From: Clostridium sp. C8-1-8
Lineage (GTDB): Bacteria; Bacillota; Clostridia; Clostridiales; Clostridiaceae
Assembly (NCBI RefSeq): GCF_009928445.1
Contig: NZ_JAABNO010000003.1
Location: forward strand, 62,001 to 126,000
Length of the DNA: 64,000 bases
Direction: 5' to 3'
The number at the start of each line of letters is the position of its first letter. Position 1 is the first letter of the stretch. The position numbers and the translations under genes are program-made. Below, one piece after another: positions 1 through 9,889 of the stretch. Below the pieces are notes generated by a model. That model did no database searches and was not told the origin of the DNA. It worked only from the letters and a program-made list of their open reading frames with translations.

Positions 1-1300
1 TGCCATCTGCATCAGATGAGATTGTTAAAATAAGATCATTATCCCCCTCTATAGACCAAGCACTATCTTTCTTATCCGTTTTTCCGTTGGACTTGAAAGT
101 ATATTTTTGAGATGGTATTATGCCATTATTTTCTTTGTCTAAAACAATCACATCCCAATCACCTGGTACCGCATCTTTGGAAATCTTCTGTTCTTTCTCA
201 CCCGCATATTTTTCCGGAGAAACCATAGGCCATCCATCTTTTGACCACTCTATTTTTCTTACATTTAAGCTGAACCAATTTATGTCTTCTTCAACTCTTA
301 TATGGTGATAGATATAATAATTTTCACCTTCCTTAAGTACTGAATTGTGTCCAGGTGCAAGCCATCCTTGACCATCACCAAATTTATATCCGCCCATTAT
401 TTTATTTCCCACTTCAGTCGGAAGCACTTCTGTATTAGTCATATCATTACCATTTATATCTACATATGGACCATCAATTTTTTCAGATCTTCCAACTCTT
501 ATATTGTAATCCTTAGACAAGGAATCATAAGACTCAAATAGGTAATACTTCTTCTCTTTATCATTATAAATAATATATGGTCCTTCAACTCCACCACTTA
601 CAGATTTGCTTCTAGAAGCAATATTTTTACCCTTATCTCCTGGTTTAACCGGTTTTCCTGTAGCTTTATCAAGTTTAACTACATATATTCCATTCCAGAA
701 AGATCCATAACTCATCCAAGGAGTACCATCTTGATCATATACTATATTAGGATCAATAGCGTTCATTTCATCGCCTTCATCCGTTTTCACCACAGCCCCC
801 ATATCTTCCCATGGCCCAGCTATAGATTTACTTCTTTCTAAACCTATATAAGATTTGTTTTTACCAAAACTTGATGCAGCATAATACAAGTAATAGTAAT
901 CTCCGATTTTAGTTACATCAGGAGCCCATAAACCATTAGCACCTGTCCATTCGTAAGCTTCTGTTGGCACTCCATCTAAAGCTTGACCTACAAACTCCCA
1001 ATTTATCATATCTTTAGACTTTCTCACTTGTATTCCAGGAGTTGCAATCCCGCCAACTCTTGCATCAGTAGAAAACACATAATATGTATCCCCATCTTTA
1101 AATACTGAAGGATCATGGGTTCCCACTGGCCCCCACTTACTTTTATCATTTATTGTATCCGTATCTCTTACTTTTTCTTTAGCTATGCCGCTTGGAAAAG
1201 TAATTTCTTTAAGTGCCTTTTCTTTCTTAGAATTAGCAGAACATCCCACAATACTTACTGAACAAACTAACGCTATTACAACTGCTATATACTTTTTAAT
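1..1300 (-). CDS. abnA: Secreted lipoprotein GH43 endo-1,5-alpha-L-arabinanase (3' end beyond window)
   Basis: Cuts the alpha-1,5-arabinan backbone outside the cell. About 433 codons are visible; the C-terminus runs off the window. The N-terminus has KK, a hydrophobic stretch and a lipobox (IVGC, Cys20), so it is probably a lipid-anchored surface enzyme. The GH43 triad is visible: Asp63 (THDPSVF), Asp183 (AIDPNI) and Glu239 (GVEGPY). The region after about residue 330 looks like the beta-rich C-terminal domain seen in Abn2-type arabinanases. The frame has no ATG, GTG or TTG start near the signal peptide: an in-frame TAA lies just upstream, and ATT at 1298-1300 sits 7 nt after AAGGGGG, so an ATT start is inferred. 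It is the last visible gene of the arabinan cluster, separated from abfA by a terminator and with its own likely promoter. Family assignment is firm; the start is unusual. Confidence 0.9.
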   Translation of the reverse strand, partial: MKKYIAVVIALVCSVSIVGCSANSKKEKALKEITFPSGIAKEKVRDTDTINDKSKWGPVGTHDPSVFKDGDTYYVFSTDARVGGIATPGIQVRKSKDMINWEFVGQALDGVPTEAYEWTGANGLWAPDVTKIGDYYYLYYAASSFGKNKSYIGLERSKSIAGPWEDMGAVVKTDEGDEMNAIDPNIVYDQDGTPWMSYGSFWNGIYVVKLDKATGKPVKPGDKGKNIASRSKSVSGGVEGPYIIYNDKEKKYYLFESYDSLSKDYNIRVGRSEKIDGPYVDINGNDMTNTEVLPTEVGNKIMGGYKFGDGQGWLAPGHNSVLKEGENYYIYHHIRVEEDINWFSLNVRKIEWSKDGWPMVSPEKYAGEKEQKISKDAVPGDWDVIVLDKENNGIIPSQKYTFKSNGKTDKKDSAWSIEGDNDLILTISSDADG

Positions 1301-1366
1301 AGTAAAACCCCCTTAATCTGAATTTATAATAAAATTCCAATCCTTCTAAAGACTTTCCATATGCTA

Positions 1367-1396
1367 ATTCTATAAACATCCAAGAATATAAATCAA
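1367..1396 (-). promoter_or_regulatory. Putative sigma-A promoter of the arabinanase gene
   Basis: On the minus strand TTGATT (1391-1396) is followed after 18 nt by TAGAAT (1367-1372), giving a leader of about 60 nt to the ATT start. It fits the terminator that separates this gene from abfA. Match by eye only. Confidence 0.4.
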
Positions 1397-1527
1397 TAAG
1401 GATTCGCTGCAAAAATCTTGCATACGACATAATTTCTTTTTTTTATTATTGCTTCAATATATGCATTTAAGCCATCTACACATAGTTATGTATAGCTTTA
1501 TCGAAACGTAATTTCATAATAATAAAA

Positions 1528-1568
1528 TAGGATTTAGCACATCAATTTTAATTGTGCACTAAATCCTA
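1528..1568 (-). terminator. Stem-loop terminator after abfA
   Basis: TAGGATTTAG (1528-1537) pairs perfectly with CTAAATCCTA (1559-1568), with additional inner CACA/TGTG pairing. On the minus strand it is followed by a T-rich stretch (TATTTTATTATT). It lies about 45 nt after the abfA stop and should reduce read-through into the arabinanase gene. Confidence 0.65.
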
Positions 1569-1611
1569 ACTAAGAGATTAATATTATGAAAAAATCATCG
1601 CTAAAAACTTT

Positions 1612-3105
1612 TTATTCACAGCTAAGTCTTATCATATTCCATGATAATTTAGGTAAAACAATATTTAATGAACTATCTTTTATTTCAGGCACAGTTACAT
1701 TTCTTGGCTTAACATTATCTGGATTGTCAAAAGTGTTTTTAGCATTTAGGTCTGGTCCATCTAAAACCACATGTTCAATTACTTTCAATGCTCCAAAAGA
1801 TCTAAGTTCAGCTGACAACTCTACATCATCAGTTTGATCACAATTAAGCGCAAATATTGTAACTGTATTATCTTCTTTGTTATAAGTAGCGGTAGATTGC
1901 ACTATTGGAACCTCACCATGAAGATTAGTTTTAAAAGTTGGTGCCTCTATTAAAACATTTAGTACTTCGCCTCTTCCATAAGTAGAAACCTGTTGGAAAG
2001 GATAGAAGGTACTTTGTTTTATAACTGGTCCACCTTTCTTTGTAAATATAGGCGCTATTACATTAACTAATTGTGCAAGACATGCTATCTTAACTCTGTC
2101 TGCATGTTTTAGTAATGAACACATAAGGCCTCCAAATACAAGAGCATCCAATAAAGAATATATGTCCTCTAATATTGGTGGAGCAATCTCCCAATCTGTC
2201 AATTTAATCTGCTTTTGATACCAAACATTCCACTCATCAAAAGATAAATACATTGTCTTGTTACTTCTTTTTTTAGCTTTCACATAATCTGCAGTACTTA
2301 CTATTGTCTTTATGAATTTCTCCATATCAGCAAAAGATCCTAAGAAATCTTCTGTATTACCAAAGTTTTCATAATATCTATGACAAGAGATATAATCTAC
2401 TTGATCATAAAGATATTCAAGTACGGTTCTGTCCCACTCAGGGAAAGTTGGCATCTCGGCACTAGAACTGCCACAGGCAACTAACTCAATTGTAGGATCA
2501 ACCCATCTCATTATCTTTGCAGCTTCTAAAGCTTTTTTACCATAGTCATCAGCATCTAGATGTCCTATTTGCCAAGGACCATCCATCTCATTTCCTAAAC
2601 ACCAAAGTTTAAAATTATGAGGTTCTTCATGTCCATTTCTTTTTCTAAGTTCACTTAAGTCAGTACCACCTGGATGATTACAGTACTCTACAAAATATCC
2701 AGCATCTTGAGGAGTGCCAGTTCCTAAGTTTACAGCAACCATTGGCTCTATATCAGCTTTCTTCGCCCAATCCACAAACTCATCTATACCGACTTCATTT
2801 GTCTCAGTGGTTCTCCAAGCATAATCTAGTCTTCTTGGTCTGTCCTCTTTAGGCCCTATTCCATCTCTCCAATTATATCCAGATACGAAGTTACCGCCTG
2901 GATATCTAACCATAGGAACCTTAAGTTCCTTAATTAGCTCCATGACGTCTTGTCTAAAGCCTTGATCATCCGCTAGCGGATGATCTGGCTCATATATTCC
3001 TGTATAAACTGCTCTACCAAGGTGCTCAATAAAAGATGCAAACATACGTGGATCTACTTCAGAAATCTTATAGTTTCTATCTACAAAGTATTTTACTTGC
3101 TTCAT
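1612..3105 (-). CDS. abfA: Intracellular GH51 alpha-L-arabinofuranosidase
   Basis: Removes terminal arabinofuranosyl residues from imported arabino-oligosaccharides. 497 aa, the usual length for bacterial GH51, with a (beta/alpha)8 barrel then a C-terminal beta domain and no signal peptide. The acid/base is Glu173 in the motif LGNEMDGPWQ, and the nucleophile is Glu291 in LSFDEWNVW; both agree with the family pattern. The ATG is preceded by AGGGAG at good spacing. It follows araQ after 41 nt and is probably cotranscribed with araNPQ, so import and intracellular hydrolysis are coupled. Confidence 0.95.
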   Translation of the reverse strand: MKQVKYFVDRNYKISEVDPRMFASFIEHLGRAVYTGIYEPDHPLADDQGFRQDVMELIKELKVPMVRYPGGNFVSGYNWRDGIGPKEDRPRRLDYAWRTTETNEVGIDEFVDWAKKADIEPMVAVNLGTGTPQDAGYFVEYCNHPGGTDLSELRKRNGHEEPHNFKLWCLGNEMDGPWQIGHLDADDYGKKALEAAKIMRWVDPTIELVACGSSSAEMPTFPEWDRTVLEYLYDQVDYISCHRYYENFGNTEDFLGSFADMEKFIKTIVSTADYVKAKKRSNKTMYLSFDEWNVWYQKQIKLTDWEIAPPILEDIYSLLDALVFGGLMCSLLKHADRVKIACLAQLVNVIAPIFTKKGGPVIKQSTFYPFQQVSTYGRGEVLNVLIEAPTFKTNLHGEVPIVQSTATYNKEDNTVTIFALNCDQTDDVELSAELRSFGALKVIEHVVLDGPDLNAKNTFDNPDNVKPRNVTVPEIKDSSLNIVLPKLSWNMIRLSCE

Positions 3106-3146
3106 AACTATTTCTCCCTTTAGCTTGACTATTTTTTAGATTACCT

Positions 3147-4034
3147 TTAGCCCTTAACTCCACTGATAGCAACAGATTCTATAATCCACTTTTGGAATAT
3201 AATGAATACTATTATTATTGGAAGCATTGCAACTACAGAAGCAGCCATTATCAACGGATAATCTGTTTGTATTGCATAAGTAGCATTAAATGATGCTATA
3301 ACTGTTTGAATAGTCATTTTTTCTGGTGTACTTATATATATTGCTGGTGCTAAGAAGTCATTCCATATTCCCATGAACCATAGTATTATCTGAGCAGATA
3401 ACGCTGGACCTGTTAGAGGGAATATAATCTTGTAGTATATTTTAAAGAAGGAACATCCATCTATTTTTGCTGCATCAATAATGTCATTCGGAATACCTTG
3501 AATATACTGTCTTAAGAAGAATATCATCGTTACATTTCCGAATAATCCTGGAACTATAAGTGGTAATAATGAGTCTACCCATCCTATCTTTGAGAAGAAA
3601 ACGAATTGAGGAATCATTACAACTGGGAATGGTATCATCATAGTACCAAGTAAAGCTAAGAATATTTTATTCTTATGTGGGAATGTAAGCTTCGCAAAGC
3701 TGAAGGCAGCTAAGCTTGATGTAAAAGTACCTACTACAGTAACAGTTACTCCAACCTTTAAACTGTTTATAAAACCGCTTAGTAATGGACCTTTTTCCCA
3801 TATTTCAGAGTACTTTCCCCAAACGAAAGGCTTAGGTATCCATACAGGTGGCAATTGGAATACTTGAAGTTTCTCTTTTACAGAAGTAGAAACCATCCAA
3901 AGTAATGGTACTATCATCACTAATGATCCTGCTAACAATATAAGAAATATAATTATATTAGCTATCTGATTTCTTCTTTTCATTCCTGACATTTGAAATT
4001 TTGGTTTCTTTTTTATTGTTTCAGTATTTAGCAC
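3147..4034 (-). CDS. araQ: Arabino-oligosaccharide ABC transporter permease AraQ
   Basis: Inner-membrane permease of the CUT1 (MalG-like) class, 295 aa, with six predicted membrane segments; the first is at about residues 25-47. The EAA loop that docks the ATPase is visible as DAAKIDGCSFFKIYYKIIFP around residue 190. A GTG start follows AGAGGTGAT. It lies between araP (19 nt upstream) and abfA, an order that matches arabinan operons of Bacillus. No ATPase is encoded here, so a shared MsmX-type ATPase elsewhere is inferred. Confidence 0.92.
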   Translation of the reverse strand: MLNTETIKKKPKFQMSGMKRRNQIANIIIFLILLAGSLVMIVPLLWMVSTSVKEKLQVFQLPPVWIPKPFVWGKYSEIWEKGPLLSGFINSLKVGVTVTVVGTFTSSLAAFSFAKLTFPHKNKIFLALLGTMMIPFPVVMIPQFVFFSKIGWVDSLLPLIVPGLFGNVTMIFFLRQYIQGIPNDIIDAAKIDGCSFFKIYYKIIFPLTGPALSAQIILWFMGIWNDFLAPAIYISTPEKMTIQTVIASFNATYAIQTDYPLIMAASVVAMLPIIIVFIIFQKWIIESVAISGVKG

Positions 4035-4053
4035 TTATATCACCTCTTTCTTG

Positions 4054-4941
4054 TTAGCTTTCAAAGAATGTATCGTTGTTTCTGAATTGAATTAGTGTAA
4101 TTATAAATATGAATATTGCTAGAAGCCATGCAACTGCACAGGCATATCCCATTTGGTAATTTTTAAAGGCCTTGTCCCATAAATAGTAAACTATTGTAGC
4201 TGCACTATAGTTAGGACCACCATTATCAGTCATTATGTTTGGTTCAACGAACATTTGTGAACCACCTATAATTCCTGTTATAACCATATAGAATGTAACT
4301 GGCTTTAAAAGTGGAATTGTGATATATCTAAATATGTTAAAAGAAGTTGCTCCATCTAACTGAGCTGCTTCGTAATAGTCTTTTGAAATACTTTGTATAC
4401 CAGCTAGGTATAAAAGCATGGATCCTCCAAGACCCTTCCATATAGCCATACCCATAATAGCTGGCTTAACAGTAGCTTCATTGAATAACCAGTTTGGTCC
4501 TTTTATATGGAACCAACCTTCTAATAATTGATTTAATAGACCGTAGTCTCCGTTATATACCCATCTCCATAGTATTGATACAGCTGCTACAGAAGATATA
4601 ACTGGTACATAATAAATAACTCTAAAAGCTTTTATTCCGAATATTTTTCTATTCATCATTAGTGCTAATGCTAATGCTAAAATAAGTCCGATAGGAATAC
4701 CAATCATCATAAATATTGTGTTGTAAAGGGATCTCCAAAAGTTTATATCATGGAACATGTCTTTAAAGTTTTGAAGACCTACAAAATGTATGTCACCTAT
4801 TGAGCTCCAATCAGTGAAGCCTGCATAAAGCGAAAACATCAATGGACCAAATGCAAAAATGAAAAAACCAAGAACTGGTGCAAGAACAAATAATAGACCT
4901 GCTTTACGCTCTTTAGCATAATAGTCTGATTTTTTAGCCAT
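4054..4941 (-). CDS. araP: Arabino-oligosaccharide ABC transporter permease AraP
   Basis: Partner permease (MalF-like, CUT1), 295 aa, with six predicted membrane helices. Its EAA motif EAAQLDGATSFNIFRYITIP is near residue 190. The ATG is preceded by GGTGG. Upstream is the solute-binding gene araN, with a stable intergenic hairpin between them; downstream, araQ follows after 19 nt. AraP and AraQ would form the heterodimeric channel. Substrate is inferred from the flanking arabinan enzymes. Confidence 0.92.
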   Translation of the reverse strand: MAKKSDYYAKERKAGLLFVLAPVLGFFIFAFGPLMFSLYAGFTDWSSIGDIHFVGLQNFKDMFHDINFWRSLYNTIFMMIGIPIGLILALALALMMNRKIFGIKAFRVIYYVPVISSVAAVSILWRWVYNGDYGLLNQLLEGWFHIKGPNWLFNEATVKPAIMGMAIWKGLGGSMLLYLAGIQSISKDYYEAAQLDGATSFNIFRYITIPLLKPVTFYMVITGIIGGSQMFVEPNIMTDNGGPNYSAATIVYYLWDKAFKNYQMGYACAVAWLLAIFIFIITLIQFRNNDTFFES

Positions 4942-5006
4942 GATTTCACCACCTATATTATATTAATTACTGCTTTTATTTATAGTATGTTTTATTTATT
5001 TAATAC

Positions 5007-5041
5007 CTATTGCAGAAGAAAGCTTCTCTCTTCTGCAATAG
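5007..5041 (-). terminator. Intergenic stem-loop between araN and araP
   Basis: A perfect 13-bp stem, CTATTGCAGAAGA (5007-5019) with TCTTCTGCAATAG (5029-5041), and a 9-nt loop. No U-run follows on the minus strand, so it is more likely a 3' stabiliser or partial attenuator that keeps the binding-protein mRNA more abundant than the permease mRNA, as seen in other binding-protein-dependent operons. That role is inferred. Confidence 0.6.
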
Positions 5042-5059
5042 CATTAATGGTTAATCTTA

Positions 5060-6427
5060 TTATTTTTTCTTTTCTTTCTTTTCTCTTTCAATAGCCTTAT
5101 CTAAAAGCTCTTGCATCTTAGGTTGAACTTCCTTACAGTAATCAGCAGCAGTCTTCTTTCCATCAAGAACTGGTTGAATTCCTTCGAAGAACTTGTTGAT
5201 CCACTCTGCATTGTAAGTGTATTCAGCTGGCATTGATCTACCAGTGTTTTCTATTATATCTAAGAATTGTTGCTTGTTTTCTGGTTGAATACTAGTATTA
5301 TTTAAGTATTCATTCTTAGCCATTGACATTAAGTTAGGTACTTGAATTTGCATATCTGAAACCATCTTGTTAGCGTCTTTATCTGTTGATAAGAATGTTG
5401 CTAAGTTAACAGCTTCTTGTGGGTGTTTTGTATTAGCACCAACTGCAAAACCAACTGATCCCATCCAAGTTGCTGACTTACCAGTAGCTGGACTTGCTGG
5501 ATATGGTATTATGTCATATTTGAAAGGTAGATCCTTAAATGCTGCTATATCCCATGGAGCTACAGCGAAGAATGCTAATTGTCCTTTTATCCATCTTTGG
5601 TAAGTATCAAGTGTTTGTCCTTCTTGAGCTGAAGGAGTTATTTTATATTTTAAAGTTTGATCTGCAAAGAATTGTAATGCTTCTGCAACCTTTGGATTAT
5701 CAACAGTTACTTTTGTCTTTGATTCATCTAAGAAGTCTCCTCCATTACTCCATACAAAGCTTTGAAGTGTCCAGTTAACATTTAAACCAGTTCCCCATTG
5801 ATCCATTTTTCCATCACCGTTTGTATCTTTAGTAAGCTTCTTACAAACGTCAATCCATTCATCCCATGTATATGGCTTGTTCTTATCTGGAAGTGGAATA
5901 CCAGCCTTTATGAACATATCCTTATTATAACCGAAACCGAAAGGTCCGATATCTTTAGGTAATGCGTATTGATCACCTTGTCCAATCTTTTCACCATCAT
6001 ATTTGTATTTTGCAAGAGCTTTAGGCCAAACATCAGATAAGTCTAATATTTTAGCTTCTTCAGCTTTCTTAAGATAAGGTGTCATATTTAATATATTTCC
6101 TGAGTTAACCCAAGCTTTAACATCTCCTGGATTCATGTATAATACATCAGGTAATTTCTTTGAAGCCATAGATGCTTGTATCTTTTGTCCGTATTGGTCA
6201 GCTGTTGTTGATACAATCTTAACCTTTACATTTGGATACTTAGCTTCGAATTTCTTAATTACTTGGTCAAAAACCTTAGTTTCTTGTGGTTGTCCATAAC
6301 ACATCCAAGTTAGTTCGATCTTACCATCCTTAGATTCCTCTTTTTTGTTTCCGCAACCTACAAATACTGATGCTGCCATTACTGCTGTAATAACGATTGA
6401 CATTATTTTTTTTGATCTTTTTAACAT
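5060..6427 (-). CDS. araN: Arabino-oligosaccharide-binding lipoprotein AraN
   Basis: Extracellular solute-binding protein of the ABC importer, 455 aa. The N-terminus has KR residues, a hydrophobic core and lipobox VFVGC with Cys25, so the mature protein is lipid anchored. The body looks like a family 1 sugar-binding fold (ELTWMCYG at the start, Trp-rich middle, [18 protein letters not shown]). A Lys/Glu-rich tail (REKKEKKK) ends it. It is the first gene of the araNPQ-abfA unit, with a strong promoter about 310 nt upstream. Ligand is inferred from context. Confidence 0.92.
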   Translation of the reverse strand: MLKRSKKIMSIVITAVMAASVFVGCGNKKEESKDGKIELTWMCYGQPQETKVFDQVIKKFEAKYPNVKVKIVSTTADQYGQKIQASMASKKLPDVLYMNPGDVKAWVNSGNILNMTPYLKKAEEAKILDLSDVWPKALAKYKYDGEKIGQGDQYALPKDIGPFGFGYNKDMFIKAGIPLPDKNKPYTWDEWIDVCKKLTKDTNGDGKMDQWGTGLNVNWTLQSFVWSNGGDFLDESKTKVTVDNPKVAEALQFFADQTLKYKITPSAQEGQTLDTYQRWIKGQLAFFAVAPWDIAAFKDLPFKYDIIPYPASPATGKSATWMGSVGFAVGANTKHPQEAVNLATFLSTDKDANKMVSDMQIQVPNLMSMAKNEYLNNTSIQPENKQQFLDIIENTGRSMPAEYTYNAEWINKFFEGIQPVLDGKKTAADYCKEVQPKMQELLDKAIEREKKEKKK

Positions 6428-6658
6428 ACATTCTCCCCCTTGATAGTTTTAAATGTAGACTTTAATGATTAGTAAAAGTTTTTGTTTAGGCCTATACTTT
6501 CATGAGTTTAAAGCTTATCTCAACTCATTCTTCATTTGTTTTAATATTATATGAAATAATATTAAGCTAATTGTTAGTTAGGATCTTCAACATAAATCCT
6601 TATGTATCAGATATTCAGGAAGTTTTAAGCTTTTATTTTCATCAAATATAGTGTATAC

Positions 6659-6765
6659 TTTACTAGTAAACATTTTCATTTGTTTTAAAAAAAATATTTA
6701 CTATACTATATCGTTTTCTTTCGTCTTCCTTAATTATATTATAACTGATTTAAGAATTAAGTCAA
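6659..6765 (-). promoter_or_regulatory. araN operon promoter and leader palindrome
   Basis: On the minus strand TTGACT (6760-6765), a 16-nt spacer and TATAAT (6738-6743) form a strong sigma-A promoter, giving a leader of about 300 nt before araN. In the leader, AGAAAACGATATAG (complement of 6706-6719) loosely resembles a CcpA cre site, and TTTACTAGTAAA (6659-6670) is a perfect 12-bp palindrome that may be an operator. The promoter is well supported; the operator roles are guesses. Confidence 0.6.
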
Positions 6766-7025
6766 TGCTTTTATTTAAAATTTATTAAAATATTTTAGTG
6801 TTTGTTAAAATAGTTTTATCAATACCTCAAAATGTACTGTATTTGTACCTTTAAGCCTGTTATTGTTTTAACTCAATCTAAATTTAACAACAAAATATGA
6901 CAACATCTTATTTCCTAATTCTTAGCCGGATTTATGTTAAATTTATAAATATCTATTCATAAGATACTAATTATAGCACCTCATGAATAGGCATTATTTT
7001 AAATTATACTAAAAACAAGTTGATT
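6766..7025. other. Non-coding gap upstream of the araN promoter
   Basis: No gene is seen. It contains TGTACTGTATTTGTAC (6833-6848), with two TGTAC motifs resembling AraR half sites, and an 8-bp inverted repeat CTATTCAT (6953-6960) / ATGAATAG (6983-6990) that could be a 3' hairpin of the upstream GH51 gene, though it lacks a U-run. Confidence 0.35.
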
Positions 7026-9824
7026 TTATATTTTAAATTTCAAAGAGTTTATTGAGTATTTGCTAAGTTCTAAAGAAAACCTTGTACTATTAATACCAAA
7101 ACTCTCTTCTAATATAGCTATATTTTCAGGATTATCTAAACTATTAACATCATCTAATGATGTTCCTTTCACAGTTTGTATAGATCCTATGGTATTTAAC
7201 ACTTCAATGTCCTTCAATTCAATATTAACAAACTTTGAACTACCAGATGTATTAACCAATTTGATTATTAGATTTCCTTCTTCATCTTTTGACGTAGAAG
7301 AAAATACTTCTCCAAATCGTCCTTCTAAATCTTTATCATTAAACTTTTTCAGTAAGGATTTTATATACAAGCTGCCTAAATTAGTACTAAATAATTTCTG
7401 CACATAATAATTAGGTGTTCCATATACCTTGTCTCCATCAAACCAAATCATATCAGGAGCCCACTGAAAATCATCAGTTTTTGCAAAAAGTGGTGCATAG
7501 GAAGCCATAGCTACCACATCTGAATTTCTTTCTAGTCCAGTTAGAAAAACAGCTTCAGAGAGAGCAGACTTTAACGTATTGCTTCTAGCAGCATATTCTC
7601 CTACAAATATCTTTGCTCCATTTCTATCAAAACTATCATATCTATTTCTATTAGCTATAAACCATTCTGGCGACATATAATAGTGCTCATCCACTATGTC
7701 ATCCGTACAACTTTCTTTTATCCATTCCCAAGCCTCATCATAGTACTCACCTGAAGCAAAAGGACCAGATGAAGTTATAAGCTGTATCTCTGGATGGGTT
7801 GCTTTCAAAACATTTTTAAATCTAGTATATCTTTCAAAATATTCAGGTCCCCATTGTTCATTACCTATTGCCAGATATCTTAGATTGAACGGTTCTGGGT
7901 GTCCAGCTTCTACTCTTTTTCTACCCCATATACTAAACTCTGGTCCATTGGCGTACTCTATAAGATCTAAGGCATCTTGAATATAGCTTTCTAAATCATC
8001 CACTGGGATTGTAAGGTTAGTTCTAATCTGACAAACCATTCCTACATTAACCACCGGAACCGGAACAGCTCCAATATCTTCAGCTAACTGAAAATATTCA
8101 TAAAAGCCTAATCCGTAAGACTGGTGATATCCCCATAGATTTGTATTAGTTTTTCTCTCTTCAATTTTTCCAATAGTATCCTTCCAGTTATACATATTGT
8201 CATAGCTATTTCCTTCAACTATACATCCGCCAGGAAATCTTAAAAACTTAGGCTTATAGTCAGCCAAGATCTTCACCAAATCTTTTCTCAGACCATTTTT
8301 TCTACCCATCCAAGTTTCTTGAGGAAGCAGTGAAATCATATCAAGATTCAATACTCCTTTTCCTTTGGCAGAGATAATTAACTTTCCTTTTTTAGTTGAA
8401 GCTTTAGCCGCTACTTCATACTGATATTTCCCCCACTCTTTACCATCTAACTTTACTGCTACAACCTCAGTTATTTTATTCTCATTTTCATCTTCTAAAT
8501 AAACTGAAACTTCTCCAATAAAATCTGAAGAATATGACCATAAAGATAAATCATATAATGAATTTTCTTTTAACGTTATACCTCTATATCCATTGTTCAA
8601 TATCTCTATTTTTTGTCCGTTTTCTATAAATTCAATCCTTAAGTAGTTTCTATTTTTTTCGTTTAGAGGCACACTATTATCTACGCATACCTTTACCTTG
8701 GATTCTCCACATAAACTTCTTACTTTCCATCCATGTAGCTGATCCTTATATTCAAAAGAATTATTTTCGATTAGTTCGGCATATAATCCACCATCAGCAC
8801 TATGATTTATATCTTCATAAAAGGCCCCTATAAGCATAGGACTAATTGGGAACAACTCTTCTTTTACAGCAACCTCCAATTTGTAGTTAGTAATTTTTTC
8901 AGGCAATACTGTAATTTCAAAATCAACAGTTTCTCTAACTTCACCTTTTATAAGTTCTGCTGTAAGAATAGCCTTTCTAATTTCTTCCTTAGGTCTATTA
9001 ATCTTCCCATCATTAGACACTAAGGTATGATCACTTGATCGCCAACTTATATCTACATCTAGATAAGTAGTTCTAGGCAATTCTATATCACTTACTATTT
9101 CGTTACAGCTATCTATGGCTAAGGACTTTTTAACTAAAGCTACAGATCCCTTATCTGTAATAGTCTTTAACATTAAATTCTTTACTTGCCAATCACTAAG
9201 ACTCTTTTCATATATTAGAAAATCATCTATATCACCATTTAGGTTAGGATCGACCGAAAACTTTGATTTACCTATGTAGTTTTCCTTGCCTTCACTTAGA
9301 AATCCAATTCTATTTGTTAGTCCTGATCTAACAGAAACAACTTTGCCATTTTCATAATAAGTCATAGTGTCGCCTTTTACAGTCACAGCAACGTGAATCC
9401 ACTTTTCATCTGGCTCTAGGTCACTACCTAAAGTTTCTTCAGAATAATCATCGATGAGTATTCTGGTCTTTCTATTTTTACTCAAAAAGAAATAATTTTT
9501 CTCATCTATACCAAAATCGAAAACTCTCTGCCATTCCGGTAAAGCTCCATTAAAAGTATGAAATCTTACCCAGCATGCTACAGTGATTTCTTCTATGCCT
9601 TTCAGTACATCATCTGGCAACTTAACATAACCAGAACCTTTTAGTCTTAGGAAGCTATCGTTATCTTCTTCAGCTATAATCTCTCCTTCAAGACAAAGTA
9701 TACCGTCATTGTTTCTTCCTGAGGCATCTATGATTTTATTTTCAACCTCTATGGTACTAAAATCATAATATGCAACCAATCCATCATATAAGTCAAAAGA
9801 CTTACTTTCACAATTGCTACCCAT
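7026..9824 (-). CDS. Multidomain GH51 alpha-L-arabinofuranosidase with LamG-like and Ig-like domains
   Basis: 932 aa. Order: a concanavalin/LamG-like domain at about residues 10-215 (GLVAYYDFST, then IGKSKFSVDPNLNGDIDDF), an atrophied bacterial Ig-like domain at about 225-310 (ISWRSSDHTLVSNDGKI), a jelly-roll stretch, and a GH51 catalytic domain from about 500 on. Glu656 in AIGNEQWGP is the likely acid/base and Glu743 in KIFVGEYAAR the likely nucleophile. No signal peptide or membrane segment is visible, odd for a protein with carbohydrate-binding-like domains. The ATG follows GGGGGG at normal spacing, so a missed upstream start is unlikely. It has its own promoter and an AraR-like operator. 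Probably debranches arabinan or arabinoxylan fragments. Confidence 0.88.
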   Translation of the reverse strand: MGSNCESKSFDLYDGLVAYYDFSTIEVENKIIDASGRNNDGILCLEGEIIAEEDNDSFLRLKGSGYVKLPDDVLKGIEEITVACWVRFHTFNGALPEWQRVFDFGIDEKNYFFLSKNRKTRILIDDYSEETLGSDLEPDEKWIHVAVTVKGDTMTYYENGKVVSVRSGLTNRIGFLSEGKENYIGKSKFSVDPNLNGDIDDFLIYEKSLSDWQVKNLMLKTITDKGSVALVKKSLAIDSCNEIVSDIELPRTTYLDVDISWRSSDHTLVSNDGKINRPKEEIRKAILTAELIKGEVRETVDFEITVLPEKITNYKLEVAVKEELFPISPMLIGAFYEDINHSADGGLYAELIENNSFEYKDQLHGWKVRSLCGESKVKVCVDNSVPLNEKNRNYLRIEFIENGQKIEILNNGYRGITLKENSLYDLSLWSYSSDFIGEVSVYLEDENENKITEVVAVKLDGKEWGKYQYEVAAKASTKKGKLIISAKGKGVLNLDMISLLPQETWMGRKNGLRKDLVKILADYKPKFLRFPGGCIVEGNSYDNMYNWKDTIGKIEERKTNTNLWGYHQSYGLGFYEYFQLAEDIGAVPVPVVNVGMVCQIRTNLTIPVDDLESYIQDALDLIEYANGPEFSIWGRKRVEAGHPEPFNLRYLAIGNEQWGPEYFERYTRFKNVLKATHPEIQLITSSGPFASGEYYDEAWEWIKESCTDDIVDEHYYMSPEWFIANRNRYDSFDRNGAKIFVGEYAARSNTLKSALSEAVFLTGLERNSDVVAMASYAPLFAKTDDFQWAPDMIWFDGDKVYGTPNYYVQKLFSTNLGSLYIKSLLKKFNDKDLEGRFGEVFSSTSKDEEGNLIIKLVNTSGSSKFVNIELKDIEVLNTIGSIQTVKGTSLDDVNSLDNPENIAILEESFGINSTRFSLELSKYSINSLKFKI

Positions 9825-9864
9825 AGCTTCCCCCCAGTTACTATTTGTTCATATATCCGCAAGA

Positions 9865-9880
9865 ATTTGTACGGACATCT
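9865..9880 (-). promoter_or_regulatory. AraR-like operator of the LamG-GH51 gene
   Basis: The plus-strand sequence ATTTGTACGGACATCT agrees with the Bacillus AraR consensus as I recall it (ATTTGTACGTACAAAT) at 13 of 16 positions. It lies just after the -10 box of the promoter at 9890-9917, near the expected transcription start, where a repressor would block transcription. No araR gene is in the window, so the regulator is inferred. Confidence 0.45.
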
Positions 9881-9889
9881 ACAATAATA

